Assembly (NCBI GenBank): GCA_902777005.1
Contig: CACYSB010000010.1
Location: 149,106 to 213,105, forward strand
Source: an uncultured Bacteroidota bacterium
GTDB taxonomy: Bacteria > Bacteroidota > Bacteroidia > Bacteroidales > P3
DNA: 64,000 nt
Reading direction: 5' to 3'
In this document: positions 8,326 to 15,307 of the stretch, piece after piece
How the letters are laid out: every line of letters starts with the position of its first letter
Position numbering within the stretch: the stretch's first letter is position 1
Notes under the pieces: model-generated
The model's database searches: none
Seen by the model: only the letters and a program-made list of their open reading frames with translations
Told to the model about the DNA's origin: nothing
Translations under genes and position numbers: made by a program

Positions 8326-8333
8326 TATATTTG
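8326..8333 (+). promoter_or_regulatory. promoter for pruA
   Basis: TATATTTG with TTTG at 8302-8305 (20-base spacer). This places transcription start around 8340 and rules out the earlier in-frame codons before 8394 as translation starts. Confidence 0.7.
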
Positions 8334-8393
8334 CACATTGTTATTTTAACGACGAATAACGGAAAACAACAATCAATCAATAAAATAAACACT

Positions 8394-10028
8394 ATGAACA
8401 ACAGCATTTTCATGTTCCCCAAGCCCGAGAACGAACCCGTTAAAGGTTATGCTCCCGGCAGTCCTGAAAGAGTAGAAATCCGCAAAGCCCTTGACGAGCT
8501 TTACAAGAAGGTGACCGAGATTCCCGCCATCATCGGCGGCAAGGAGGTGAAGACCAAGAATATGGGCGAGATTGTGATGCCCACGGAGAATCACCACGTG
8601 CTGGCCCGCTACCACAAGGTGGGCGAGAAGGAGGTGCAGGCCGCCATCGACGCCGCCATGAAGGCCCGTCAGGAGTGGGCCGAGACGCCCTGGATGGACC
8701 GTGCGAGCGTGATGCTGAAAATTGCGACGCTGATCAGCGGCAAGTACCGCTACCTTATCAACGCCGCCACTATGCTCGGCCAGGGCAAGACCACCATGCA
8801 GGCCGAGATTGACAGCGCCTGCGAGCTCTGCGACTTCCTGCGCTACAATGTGCATTATGCCAGTCAGATATACAACGACCAGCCTTGCAGCGACAAGGGT
8901 ACGCTGAACTATGTGACCTACCGCGCCATGGAGGGCTTCGTGTTTGCCATCACGCCGTTCAACTTCACCAGCATCGCCAGCAACCTGTGCATGAGCCCTG
9001 TGCTGATGGGCAACGTGTGCATCTGGAAGCCCAGCACCACCGCAATGCTGAGCAACTACCTGCTGATGAAGATATACAAGGAAGCCGGTCTGCCCGACGG
9101 CGTGGTGAACTTCCTGCCCGGCAGCGGCGCCCTGATAGGCAAGGTGGCTTTCGCCAACGAGAACCTGGCGGGTGTGCACTTCACCGGAAGCACAGGCACC
9201 TTCAAGGGCTTCTGGAAGGCTATCGGCCAGAACATCGACATCTACAAGACCTACCCGAAGATTGTCGGCGAGACCGGCGGCAAGGATTTCATCATGGTGC
9301 ACAAGAGCGCCGACGCCGACCAGGTGGCCACAGCCATTGTGCGCGGCGCTTTCGAGTTCCAAGGCCAGAAGTGCTCGGCAGCCAGCCGCGCCTATGTGCC
9401 CAAGAGCATGTGGCCCAAGGTTGAGAAGATTGTCGGCAAGATGCTCAAGGAGATAAAGATGGGCGACGTGCGCGACTTCAGCGCCTTCGTCAACGCCGTC
9501 ATCGACGAGGCTTCGTTCGACAACTGCAAGCGCTACATTGACCACGCCAAGAAGAGCAAGGATGCCGAGATAGTGTTCGGCGGCAAGTGCGACAAGAAGA
9601 AAGGCTGGTTTGTGGAGCCCACGGTCATCCGCGCCCTCAAGCCCGACTACAAGAGCATGTGCGAGGAGATCTTCGGACCTATCATCACTATATATGTATA
9701 TGACGACAAGGACTACGAGAAGGCCTGCCAGCTGTGCGACACCACGTCGCCCTACGCCCTGACGGGAGCCATCTTCGCCACCGACCGCAAGGCTCTGCGT
9801 GCCGGATACGACCTGCTGAAGAATGCCGCCGGCAACATCTACTTCAACGACAAGCCTACGGGAGCCGTTGTGGGTCAGCAGCCCTTCGGTGGAGCGCGCG
9901 CCAGCGGTACCAACGACAAGGCAGGCAGCTACCTCAACCTGCTGCGCTGGGTGAGTCCGCAGGCCATCAAGGAGACCTTCGACCCCGCGAGCGACTACAA
10001 GTATCCGTTCATCAGCAGCGCCAAGTAA
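8394..10028 (+). CDS. pruA: L-glutamate gamma-semialdehyde (1-pyrroline-5-carboxylate) dehydrogenase
   Basis: 544 residues, an aldehyde dehydrogenase of the P5C dehydrogenase type. It oxidises glutamate semialdehyde to glutamate with NAD+, the second step of proline degradation. Key pieces are the NAD-binding FTGSTGTFKGFWKAIG, the general-base region VGETGGKDF (Glu), the catalytic cysteine in QGQKCSAASRAYVP, and EEIFGPIITIYVY near the C-terminus. The start at 8394 (MNNSIFMFPKPENEPVKGY) is preferred because the family begins with this conserved stretch and the upstream codons lie in the promoter. No proline dehydrogenase is adjacent, so a role in arginine or ornithine catabolism is also possible. 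Confidence 0.95.
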   Translation: MNNSIFMFPKPENEPVKGYAPGSPERVEIRKALDELYKKVTEIPAIIGGKEVKTKNMGEIVMPTENHHVLARYHKVGEKEVQAAIDAAMKARQEWAETPWMDRASVMLKIATLISGKYRYLINAATMLGQGKTTMQAEIDSACELCDFLRYNVHYASQIYNDQPCSDKGTLNYVTYRAMEGFVFAITPFNFTSIASNLCMSPVLMGNVCIWKPSTTAMLSNYLLMKIYKEAGLPDGVVNFLPGSGALIGKVAFANENLAGVHFTGSTGTFKGFWKAIGQNIDIYKTYPKIVGETGGKDFIMVHKSADADQVATAIVRGAFEFQGQKCSAASRAYVPKSMWPKVEKIVGKMLKEIKMGDVRDFSAFVNAVIDEASFDNCKRYIDHAKKSKDAEIVFGGKCDKKKGWFVEPTVIRALKPDYKSMCEEIFGPIITIYVYDDKDYEKACQLCDTTSPYALTGAIFATDRKALRAGYDLLKNAAGNIYFNDKPTGAVVGQQPFGGARASGTNDKAGSYLNLLRWVSPQAIKETFDPASDYKYPFISSAK

Positions 10029-10048
10029 TCTTTAATAACAGGAAAGGT

Positions 10049-10456
10049 ATGAAGTATTTGAAATATGTGGCCCTGCTGCTTTGCGTTGCAGTATCGGTAA
10101 ACGTCATCAACGCCTGCAGCAAGGATGACAAGACATCGTCCACCACAACGAACACCAACGCGCCCACCTCTGTGGCTGACACCGAATGGGAGTGGTACGA
10201 CCACGATGCAACGGACGTGTACCGTGTACAGGTAGAATTCAACGGCCCGGCAGGTGTTTTTGTCATTAAGGAGGGTATGGTGGACGACATGTTGAATGTA
10301 CAATCCTTCATGGGCACCTACACTTACTCCGGCGGCAGCGGTTCGCTGCATCTGAACGACGACAACCAGGAGGCTTTCAGCGCCACGTTTACAATCGACG
10401 GCACGCAGATGAAGCTCACGTTGCAGGGTGCCACCTACACTCTCACCAAGAAGTAG
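10049..10456 (+). CDS. small putative lipoprotein
   Basis: 135 residues. The signal peptide MKYLKYVALLLCVAVSVNV leads to a lipobox-like INAC followed by SKDDK. A low-complexity Ser/Thr/Asn linker precedes a small domain, probably beta-rich, with a Trp-rich start (DTEWEWYDH) and an LTLQGATYTLTKK end. It resembles lipocalin-like or META-type small lipoproteins of Bacteroidota, but no family can be assigned. It starts 20 bases after pruA and ends 15 bases before a terminator, so it is probably transcribed with pruA. Confidence 0.75.
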   Translation: MKYLKYVALLLCVAVSVNVINACSKDDKTSSTTTNTNAPTSVADTEWEWYDHDATDVYRVQVEFNGPAGVFVIKEGMVDDMLNVQSFMGTYTYSGGSGSLHLNDDNQEAFSATFTIDGTQMKLTLQGATYTLTKK

Positions 10457-10471
10457 CGAGCGGCCTTGGAC

Positions 10472-10507
10472 AAAGAAAGGCGGTTCGAGAGAATCGCCTT
10501 TCTTTTT
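10472..10507 (+). terminator. Rho-independent terminator after pruA-lipoprotein
   Basis: Arms AAAGAAAGGCG (10472-10482) and CGCCTTTCTTT (10495-10505) with a T-rich tail. The M28 peptidase start follows 14 bases later. Confidence 0.85.
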
Positions 10508-10520
10508 AAAGACTTACAGT

Positions 10521-11393
10521 ATGAAGCATGGGTTATTGATATTGGCGATGCTTTCGGTGATGGGTGTGGCGACGGCCCAAGACAGCGCTTATGCACGGCG
10601 CATAGTCCGCGACCTGTCGTCGGAGGCGATGTTCGGACGTGGGATGCAGAACAGGGGGGACTCTATAGCAGCCGACTATCTGCGCCGAGAGCTGATGGCC
10701 AACGGCGTGAAGCCGCTGGGCGACGACTACTACCAGTACTTCCGCTTCCCAAAGACACGTCAGCGGCCGCCGATAGTTACCGCCGGCTACCGTTCGCAGA
10801 ACGTGTGCGGATACATACCCGGCGAGACGGACACTATGATAGTCTTCACCGCGCACTACGAGCACTTGGGCATGAGCGGCGACACCATCTTCTACGGTGC
10901 ACACGACAATGCCAGCGGTACGGCGGCGGTGATGGACATCGTCAGGATGACCAACCTGCAGCGTGGTCACTACACCTATGTGTTCCTCTTCTTCGGCGGC
11001 GAGGAGAGTGGGTTGGTGGGCTCGCGCTGGTTCGCCGAGCATCCGCTGATACAGCTGAGCAAGGTGAAACTGCTGATGAACATAGACCTCTTCTGCGGCG
11101 GCGACGACGGCCTGATGGTCGTCAATGCCAACAGCCGTGAGACCTCGGCTTACGTCGACCTGCTGGAGCGCATCAACGAGGTGCAGAACTTGACACCAAA
11201 GATAAGCCGGCGTGACAATGCTGCCAACAGCGACCACTATTGGTTCACCATGCACTGTCCAGCCATCTTCATCTACACCCTTGGCGGCCCCTTTGGAGGC
11301 TACCACAGTCCTGAGGACACATGCGAGGGCTGCGGCCTGGCCAACTACCACCGCCACATGACCCTCATAAGGGCTTTCTTGGAGCAGTTGTAA
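10521..11393 (+). CDS. M28 family zinc aminopeptidase, exported
   Basis: 290 residues with a signal peptide (MKHGLLILAMLSVMGVATA|QDS). The M28 co-catalytic dizinc ligands are visible in order: His in TAHYEHLG, Asp in GAHDNASGTAA, the Glu pair in FGGEESGLVGS, Asp in MNIDLF, and His in NSDHYWF. Such enzymes cleave N-terminal residues from peptides in the periplasm or outside the cell. It lies six bases upstream of a T9SS-exported M14 carboxypeptidase, so the pair may trim peptides from both ends as part of protein scavenging; that is inference. The longer open frame to 10428 was rejected because it runs through the terminator and lacks a signal peptide. Confidence 0.92.
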   Translation: MKHGLLILAMLSVMGVATAQDSAYARRIVRDLSSEAMFGRGMQNRGDSIAADYLRRELMANGVKPLGDDYYQYFRFPKTRQRPPIVTAGYRSQNVCGYIPGETDTMIVFTAHYEHLGMSGDTIFYGAHDNASGTAAVMDIVRMTNLQRGHYTYVFLFFGGEESGLVGSRWFAEHPLIQLSKVKLLMNIDLFCGGDDGLMVVNANSRETSAYVDLLERINEVQNLTPKISRRDNAANSDHYWFTMHCPAIFIYTLGGPFGGYHSPEDTCEGCGLANYHRHMTLIRAFLEQL

Positions 11394-11399
11394 AGTAAT

Positions 11400-14273
11400 A
11401 TGAAAAGGATTCTGATAATAGTTGGACTGTCCTTGTTGCTGGCATTCCCGGTGTCGGCACAATCAGATGCGCCTATTGTGGAGACTTGGGAGAGCGGCGA
11501 CTTTGCAGCCATGTCGTGGGAACGCCCGGATGTGCAGTACCGGTGGGAAATCACGAGCGAGGGAGCGCACAGCGGCCGTTACTGCGCACGCAGCGGCAAC
11601 TACTACACGCTGAACACCGAGTCGGTGCTGCAGCTGGCAGTGTACCTGACAGATTCCGGCTCCCTTTCCTATTACCGCAGGGTGTTCTCGGCTGAGGGGA
11701 GCGGCGGCTTTTTGTTCTGGCTCGACGGTGAGCTGCGTGACTCGCTGGCCGGATATGTCGAATGGAGCGAGTTCCAATGCCCCATATCTGCCGGCTTCCA
11801 CACCCTGAAGTTCTGCTACACAAAGAACCAGACGAAGAGCAGGGGCTCCGACTGCGTGTGGATTGACGACATACATCTGCCGCAAGGCATAATAGTGGCA
11901 CCTGTTCCGAGTGACAGCACTTCGGGTGGCGAAGAGATAGTGATAGCCGACGATGTGGAAGGGCATGTGTTCGGCGCGGTGAACTCGCCCGGGACGGTGG
12001 GGTGGAGCTATATCGACGGCGACGCAGCCCCCACGGCCACATACAACCTCTTGGATTTCCCCAACGAGGGCACGCCGATGGCATACGTGGTGCTGGACGA
12101 CTATCTCCTTGTCGGCAATTACTATAACGTCACGGCCCATTCGGGCAACAAGTTCTTCGGAAGCCCTTACCGTCCCGGCGGTGCCAACGATGACTGGATA
12201 GTGAGTCCCGAGCTCGCCTTCGACAATCCCTTCACCTTCTCCTTCTTCGCCCGCAGCTTTGCCGACCGCTTCCCTGACGAGAAGTTTGTGGCGGCCTATT
12301 CGCTCACCACTGCCGATGCGGAGAGTTTCATACCGCTGCACTGCGACGCAATCACGACGCCTGCCGTATGGACAGAATACACCTTTGCGGTGCCTGCCGA
12401 GGCCAAGTATGTGGCGGTGCATTGCGTGTCGCACAACCAGTATATGTTCTGCCTGGACGACATCACCATCCGTGGGCGGAGGGCGTCAAATGCTGCCGCC
12501 GATACCGGCATACCTGCTATAGTAGAGCAGGGAGAGGGTGAAGTGTTCCATGACCTGCAGCCCATAGCCAAAGATACTACCACCAGCCACATGGCCACCA
12601 CGCTGGAGGAGATGCTCCGCTGGAACAAGTACCCGACCTACGAGGTATACACCCAGCTGCTGCAGCATTTCCAAGAGTCATTCCCTAACCTATGCCAGAT
12701 AGACACCATCCTCGACACCACGCCGCATCCCGACCTGCACCACTCCATCTTCGCCATCCATATCAGCAACACCCTGGGACAGGCCACCACTAAGCCCGCC
12801 TTCCTCTACTCGTCGACGATACACGGCTGGGAGGTGGTGTGCTACTACACGATGCTGCGCCTGGCCGACTATATCCTTAACAACGCCACCACCGACAGCG
12901 CCGTGCAGCGGCTGCTCGACAATGTGGACCTCTACATCTGTCCGCTCGAGAACCCCGACGGCACCTATCATCTGACCAACGGCCTGATTCTAAAGGACGG
13001 CGTCCACTCCACCTACAACAACTACAACGGCGTGCAGATGAACCGCAACTACCCGGTCCTGCCGGGATTGACCGACACAGTGAACATACAACCCGAGACG
13101 CAGGCCATCATCGACTGGGTGACGCCGCGCCATTTTGTGATGTCCGTCAACTTCCATTGCGGCGCCGAGATTGTGAACTACCCGTGGGATGCGTGGACGA
13201 CGGCGCAGCGCGAGCATGCCGATGCCGACTGGTTCCGCTATACCGGTCAGAACTACGCCTCGCTATGCCAGTCCGTCGACACCGCCTATCTCTACGGCGA
13301 CTATCGCGGACGCTCGGTCATCGAGGGCGCCGACTGGAGCCCGCTCGTCGGCGGCCGTCAGGATTACATGACCTACTACCAGCGTTGCCGCGAGGTGACC
13401 ATCGAGATGAGCTACCAGTCGGTGATCACCGACACCTTGGTGCTGCCCACCTTCTGGGACAAGAGCAAGGACGCACTGCTGAGCTACGCCTTGGAGTGCA
13501 GTTACGGCTTCTGGGGCACGGTGACCGACGCCCTCACCGGCGAGCCGGTGGAGGCGATGGTCAAGGTTCTCAACCACGACTACTTCCACTCCGAAGTCCT
13601 GTCGCACCTGCCGCTGGGCGACTACCACCGTCCCATCATGGCCGGCACCTACACCGTCGAGGTCTCCGCCCCCTGCTACCAGACGGCTACCTTCACCGTC
13701 ACCACACGCCCCGGGGTGGGCATCCGTAATGATGTGCAGCTCATGCCGCAGACGGTCGAGCCCGTGGCCTTCGACCAGTATATCCTCTCTGGCATGCAGG
13801 CCACCGTCGTCGCCCTCTCGCCCAACGAGGTGTGGTGGTACGACAGCGACACCGCCATCGTGCCCATCGCCACCGGCAGCCACTTCACCACCCCCGTGCT
13901 CTACGACACCACCACCTACTACCTCGAAGCGCGTTACCATGACGACACGCTGCTCTGCGTCAGCCACCGCAGCGCCGTCACCATCTATGTCATCGACACC
14001 GCGACCCTCGCCGTTCCAAATTCCCAACCCTCAGCTCTCAACTCTCAACTTACAATCAGTCCCAACCCGGCCAAAGACTATCTGGTTGTTGAAGCCGAGG
14101 ACGAAGGCCCCTGTGTTGCCGAGGTTTACGACGCCAAGGGAACACCTGTCTCGCACGAGAAGGTCTCATTCCCGGCACGACTGGACGTCAGCCGTCTGGC
14201 ATCCGGCCTATACTACCTGAAGTTGACATACCGTAACGGCAACACATCGGTAACCAAGTTCATAAAACAGTAA
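11400..14273 (+). CDS. M14 zinc carboxypeptidase with adhesin-like domains and T9SS sorting domain
   Basis: 957 residues. Signal peptide MKRILIIVGLSLLLAFPVSA. Residues about 20-165 form a lectin/MAM-like beta domain. About 180-365 form a cleaved-adhesin (gingipain-type) domain with the signature DDWIVSPEL. About 400-700 form an M14 peptidase domain: zinc ligands HGWE (H-x-x-E) and His in NFHCGAE, with the catalytic Glu in VTIEMSY. A carboxypeptidase-regulatory-like fold (GTVTDALTGEPVEA) and a T9SS type A domain (ISPNPAKDYLVVEA...YLKLTYRNG) complete it. It should release C-terminal residues from peptides at the cell surface. A heptad-repeat insertion (14036-14057) encodes the SALNSQL linker just before the sorting domain. 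Confidence 0.92.
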   Translation: MKRILIIVGLSLLLAFPVSAQSDAPIVETWESGDFAAMSWERPDVQYRWEITSEGAHSGRYCARSGNYYTLNTESVLQLAVYLTDSGSLSYYRRVFSAEGSGGFLFWLDGELRDSLAGYVEWSEFQCPISAGFHTLKFCYTKNQTKSRGSDCVWIDDIHLPQGIIVAPVPSDSTSGGEEIVIADDVEGHVFGAVNSPGTVGWSYIDGDAAPTATYNLLDFPNEGTPMAYVVLDDYLLVGNYYNVTAHSGNKFFGSPYRPGGANDDWIVSPELAFDNPFTFSFFARSFADRFPDEKFVAAYSLTTADAESFIPLHCDAITTPAVWTEYTFAVPAEAKYVAVHCVSHNQYMFCLDDITIRGRRASNAAADTGIPAIVEQGEGEVFHDLQPIAKDTTTSHMATTLEEMLRWNKYPTYEVYTQLLQHFQESFPNLCQIDTILDTTPHPDLHHSIFAIHISNTLGQATTKPAFLYSSTIHGWEVVCYYTMLRLADYILNNATTDSAVQRLLDNVDLYICPLENPDGTYHLTNGLILKDGVHSTYNNYNGVQMNRNYPVLPGLTDTVNIQPETQAIIDWVTPRHFVMSVNFHCGAEIVNYPWDAWTTAQREHADADWFRYTGQNYASLCQSVDTAYLYGDYRGRSVIEGADWSPLVGGRQDYMTYYQRCREVTIEMSYQSVITDTLVLPTFWDKSKDALLSYALECSYGFWGTVTDALTGEPVEAMVKVLNHDYFHSEVLSHLPLGDYHRPIMAGTYTVEVSAPCYQTATFTVTTRPGVGIRNDVQLMPQTVEPVAFDQYILSGMQATVVALSPNEVWWYDSDTAIVPIATGSHFTTPVLYDTTTYYLEARYHDDTLLCVSHRSAVTIYVIDTATLAVPNSQPSALNSQLTISPNPAKDYLVVEAEDEGPCVAEVYDAKGTPVSHEKVSFPARLDVSRLASGLYYLKLTYRNGNTSVTKFIKQ
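14036..14057 (+). repeat. heptad short tandem repeat inside the M14 gene
   Basis: Three consecutive seven-base units (TCTCAAC, TCTCAAC, TTACAAT) in the linker before the T9SS domain. They resemble the CAATTCT heptads at 61014-61048 and likewise translate to a LNSQL peptide. Confidence 0.6.
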
Positions 14274-14316
14274 CCACGTATAAATCAACATTATTAACCA
14301 ACAAAACACAAAAGTT

Positions 14317-14562
14317 ATGGGTATCATCATCACAATCCTCATCGGCGCACTGGCAGGCTTCCTGGCAGGCCGAATCATGAAAGGGGCCGGATTCGGATTC
14401 TGGATCAACCTCATTGTCGGCATCGTCGGCGGCTTCATCGGCGGCAACGTCCTCGGCTGGCTTGGCATCCACTGGGGCGGAACCCTCGTTGGGCAGATCG
14501 TCACCGCCGTCATCGGCGCCGTCATCCTCCTCTGGGTCATCTCGCTCATCAAGAAAAAATAA
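14317..14562 (+). CDS. GlsB/YeaQ/YmgE family small membrane protein
   Basis: 81 residues with three hydrophobic segments. It shows the typical glycine-rich transglycosylase-associated pattern: GALAGFLAGRIMKGAGFGF, LIVGIVGGFIGGNVLGWLG, then a third helix and IKKK at the end. Family members are induced by stress in several bacteria, but their biochemical role is not established. It follows the M14 gene by 43 bases and precedes a terminator, and may be cotranscribed. Confidence 0.88.
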   Translation: MGIIITILIGALAGFLAGRIMKGAGFGFWINLIVGIVGGFIGGNVLGWLGIHWGGTLVGQIVTAVIGAVILLWVISLIKKK

Positions 14563-14585
14563 GTGCGTGTCAACACTCAGACAAC

Positions 14586-14616
14586 GACGCTGGCCTTGTG
14601 CCGGCGTTTTTTTTTA
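14586..14616 (+). terminator. Rho-independent terminator after the GlsB-like gene
   Basis: A seven-base GC stem CGCTGGC/GCCGGCG (one G-T pair) followed by ten T residues. Confidence 0.88.
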
Positions 14617-14650
14617 TAAATGGCAAGGCGCCTGTAGCCATCCTCACCGA

Positions 14651-14720
14651 CTCCGCTCCGCCCCCTCTCCGACCAAAAACCGTTAAACAACCGGTGAACA
14701 GTCGGAGCGGGTACGGAGCG
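14651..14720. repeat. intergenic hairpin repeat family, copy 2
   Basis: Left arm ends CTCTCCGAC, the loop is CAAAAACCGTTAAACAACC..., and the right arm is GTCGGAGCGGGTACGGAGCG. The centre is nearly identical to the copy at 56863-56948. It forms part of an upstream cassette shared with the gene at 36495. Confidence 0.8.
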
Positions 14721-14796
14721 ACGACGTAGCGCCACTGGCGCTACAGTGTGGCGGCACCGGGGTTCCATTGGCTCCCATCCGGGGGTATGCCGAGGG

Positions 14797-14831
14797 CCTT
14801 TTGAAGACCTTTTGAAGACCTTTTGAAGGCC
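14797..14831. repeat. 11-bp tandem repeat CCTTTTGAAGA (3 copies)
   Basis: Three units of CCTTTTGAAGA/G in tandem. The same unit occurs twice at 36351-36374, in the same relative position upstream of another surface-protein promoter. Confidence 0.75.
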
Positions 14832-14985
14832 TATTGCGGGGCTGGCGAGACAGGGATATCCACACCATCTTTTTTCTGAACACGAATGGCACGAATAGCA
14901 CGAATATCGTGGTCGTTTTTCAACGTGAATTACCGCAAATGACCGTGAATTATCATAAATTATTTGCCGGTTTGAAATTGTTTCG

Positions 14986-14993
14986 TATCTTTG
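14986..14993 (+). promoter_or_regulatory. promoter for the fibronectin-repeat surface protein
   Basis: TATCTTTG with TTTG at 14963-14966 (19-base spacer), a near-perfect Bacteroidota promoter. The next start codon is 315 bases away, so the transcript has a long leader. Confidence 0.75.
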
Positions 14994-14999
14994 CACTCG

Positions 15000-15307
15000 C
15001 TTTCGAGAGCGAAAGCAGTAAGCAAAAAGTGCATTGCAATATTGTCCTGCTATCGAAATCGGCAAAATTTCATGAGGAGGGACCGAGCATTTACGCTTTC
15101 GTTTGAACGTGTATGCTATATTCAAGTAGCATATCTTCAGGCGTGAGATATGTTCCATTACCTCCGTTTCCTCACAGGTGTTTGCCGATACCAGATAGCA
15201 ACGGACATGAGCACATAACCTCATGCCTTTTTTTGAACTTAATCATCTTTTCCGCCGGAGGTGGCGAGAAACAGCAGTTGCGCCCGACACACACAAGGGT
15301 CTGTATT
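15000..15307 (+). other. long 5' leader with several hairpins
   Basis: About 300 non-coding bases between the promoter and the ATG at 15308. Visible hairpins are GCTTTCG...CGAAAGC at the 5' end, ATGCTA/TAGCAT, ATATCT/AGATAT, and CATGAG/CTCATG (15206-15225 region). The last is followed by a seven-T run, like an internal terminator. The 15 bases 15211-15225 recur in the leader of the BspA-like gene at the window end (63949-63963, minus). A regulatory leader is plausible; the class is unknown. Confidence 0.45.

Noticed and set aside
8331..8393. Longer N-terminus for the P5C dehydrogenase
   Set aside because: The extension begins inside the promoter box and is not part of the family's conserved start.
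15113..15307. N-terminal extension of the FnIII protein
   Set aside because: It would place the signal peptide 65 residues inside the protein. The stretch is better explained as RNA leader.
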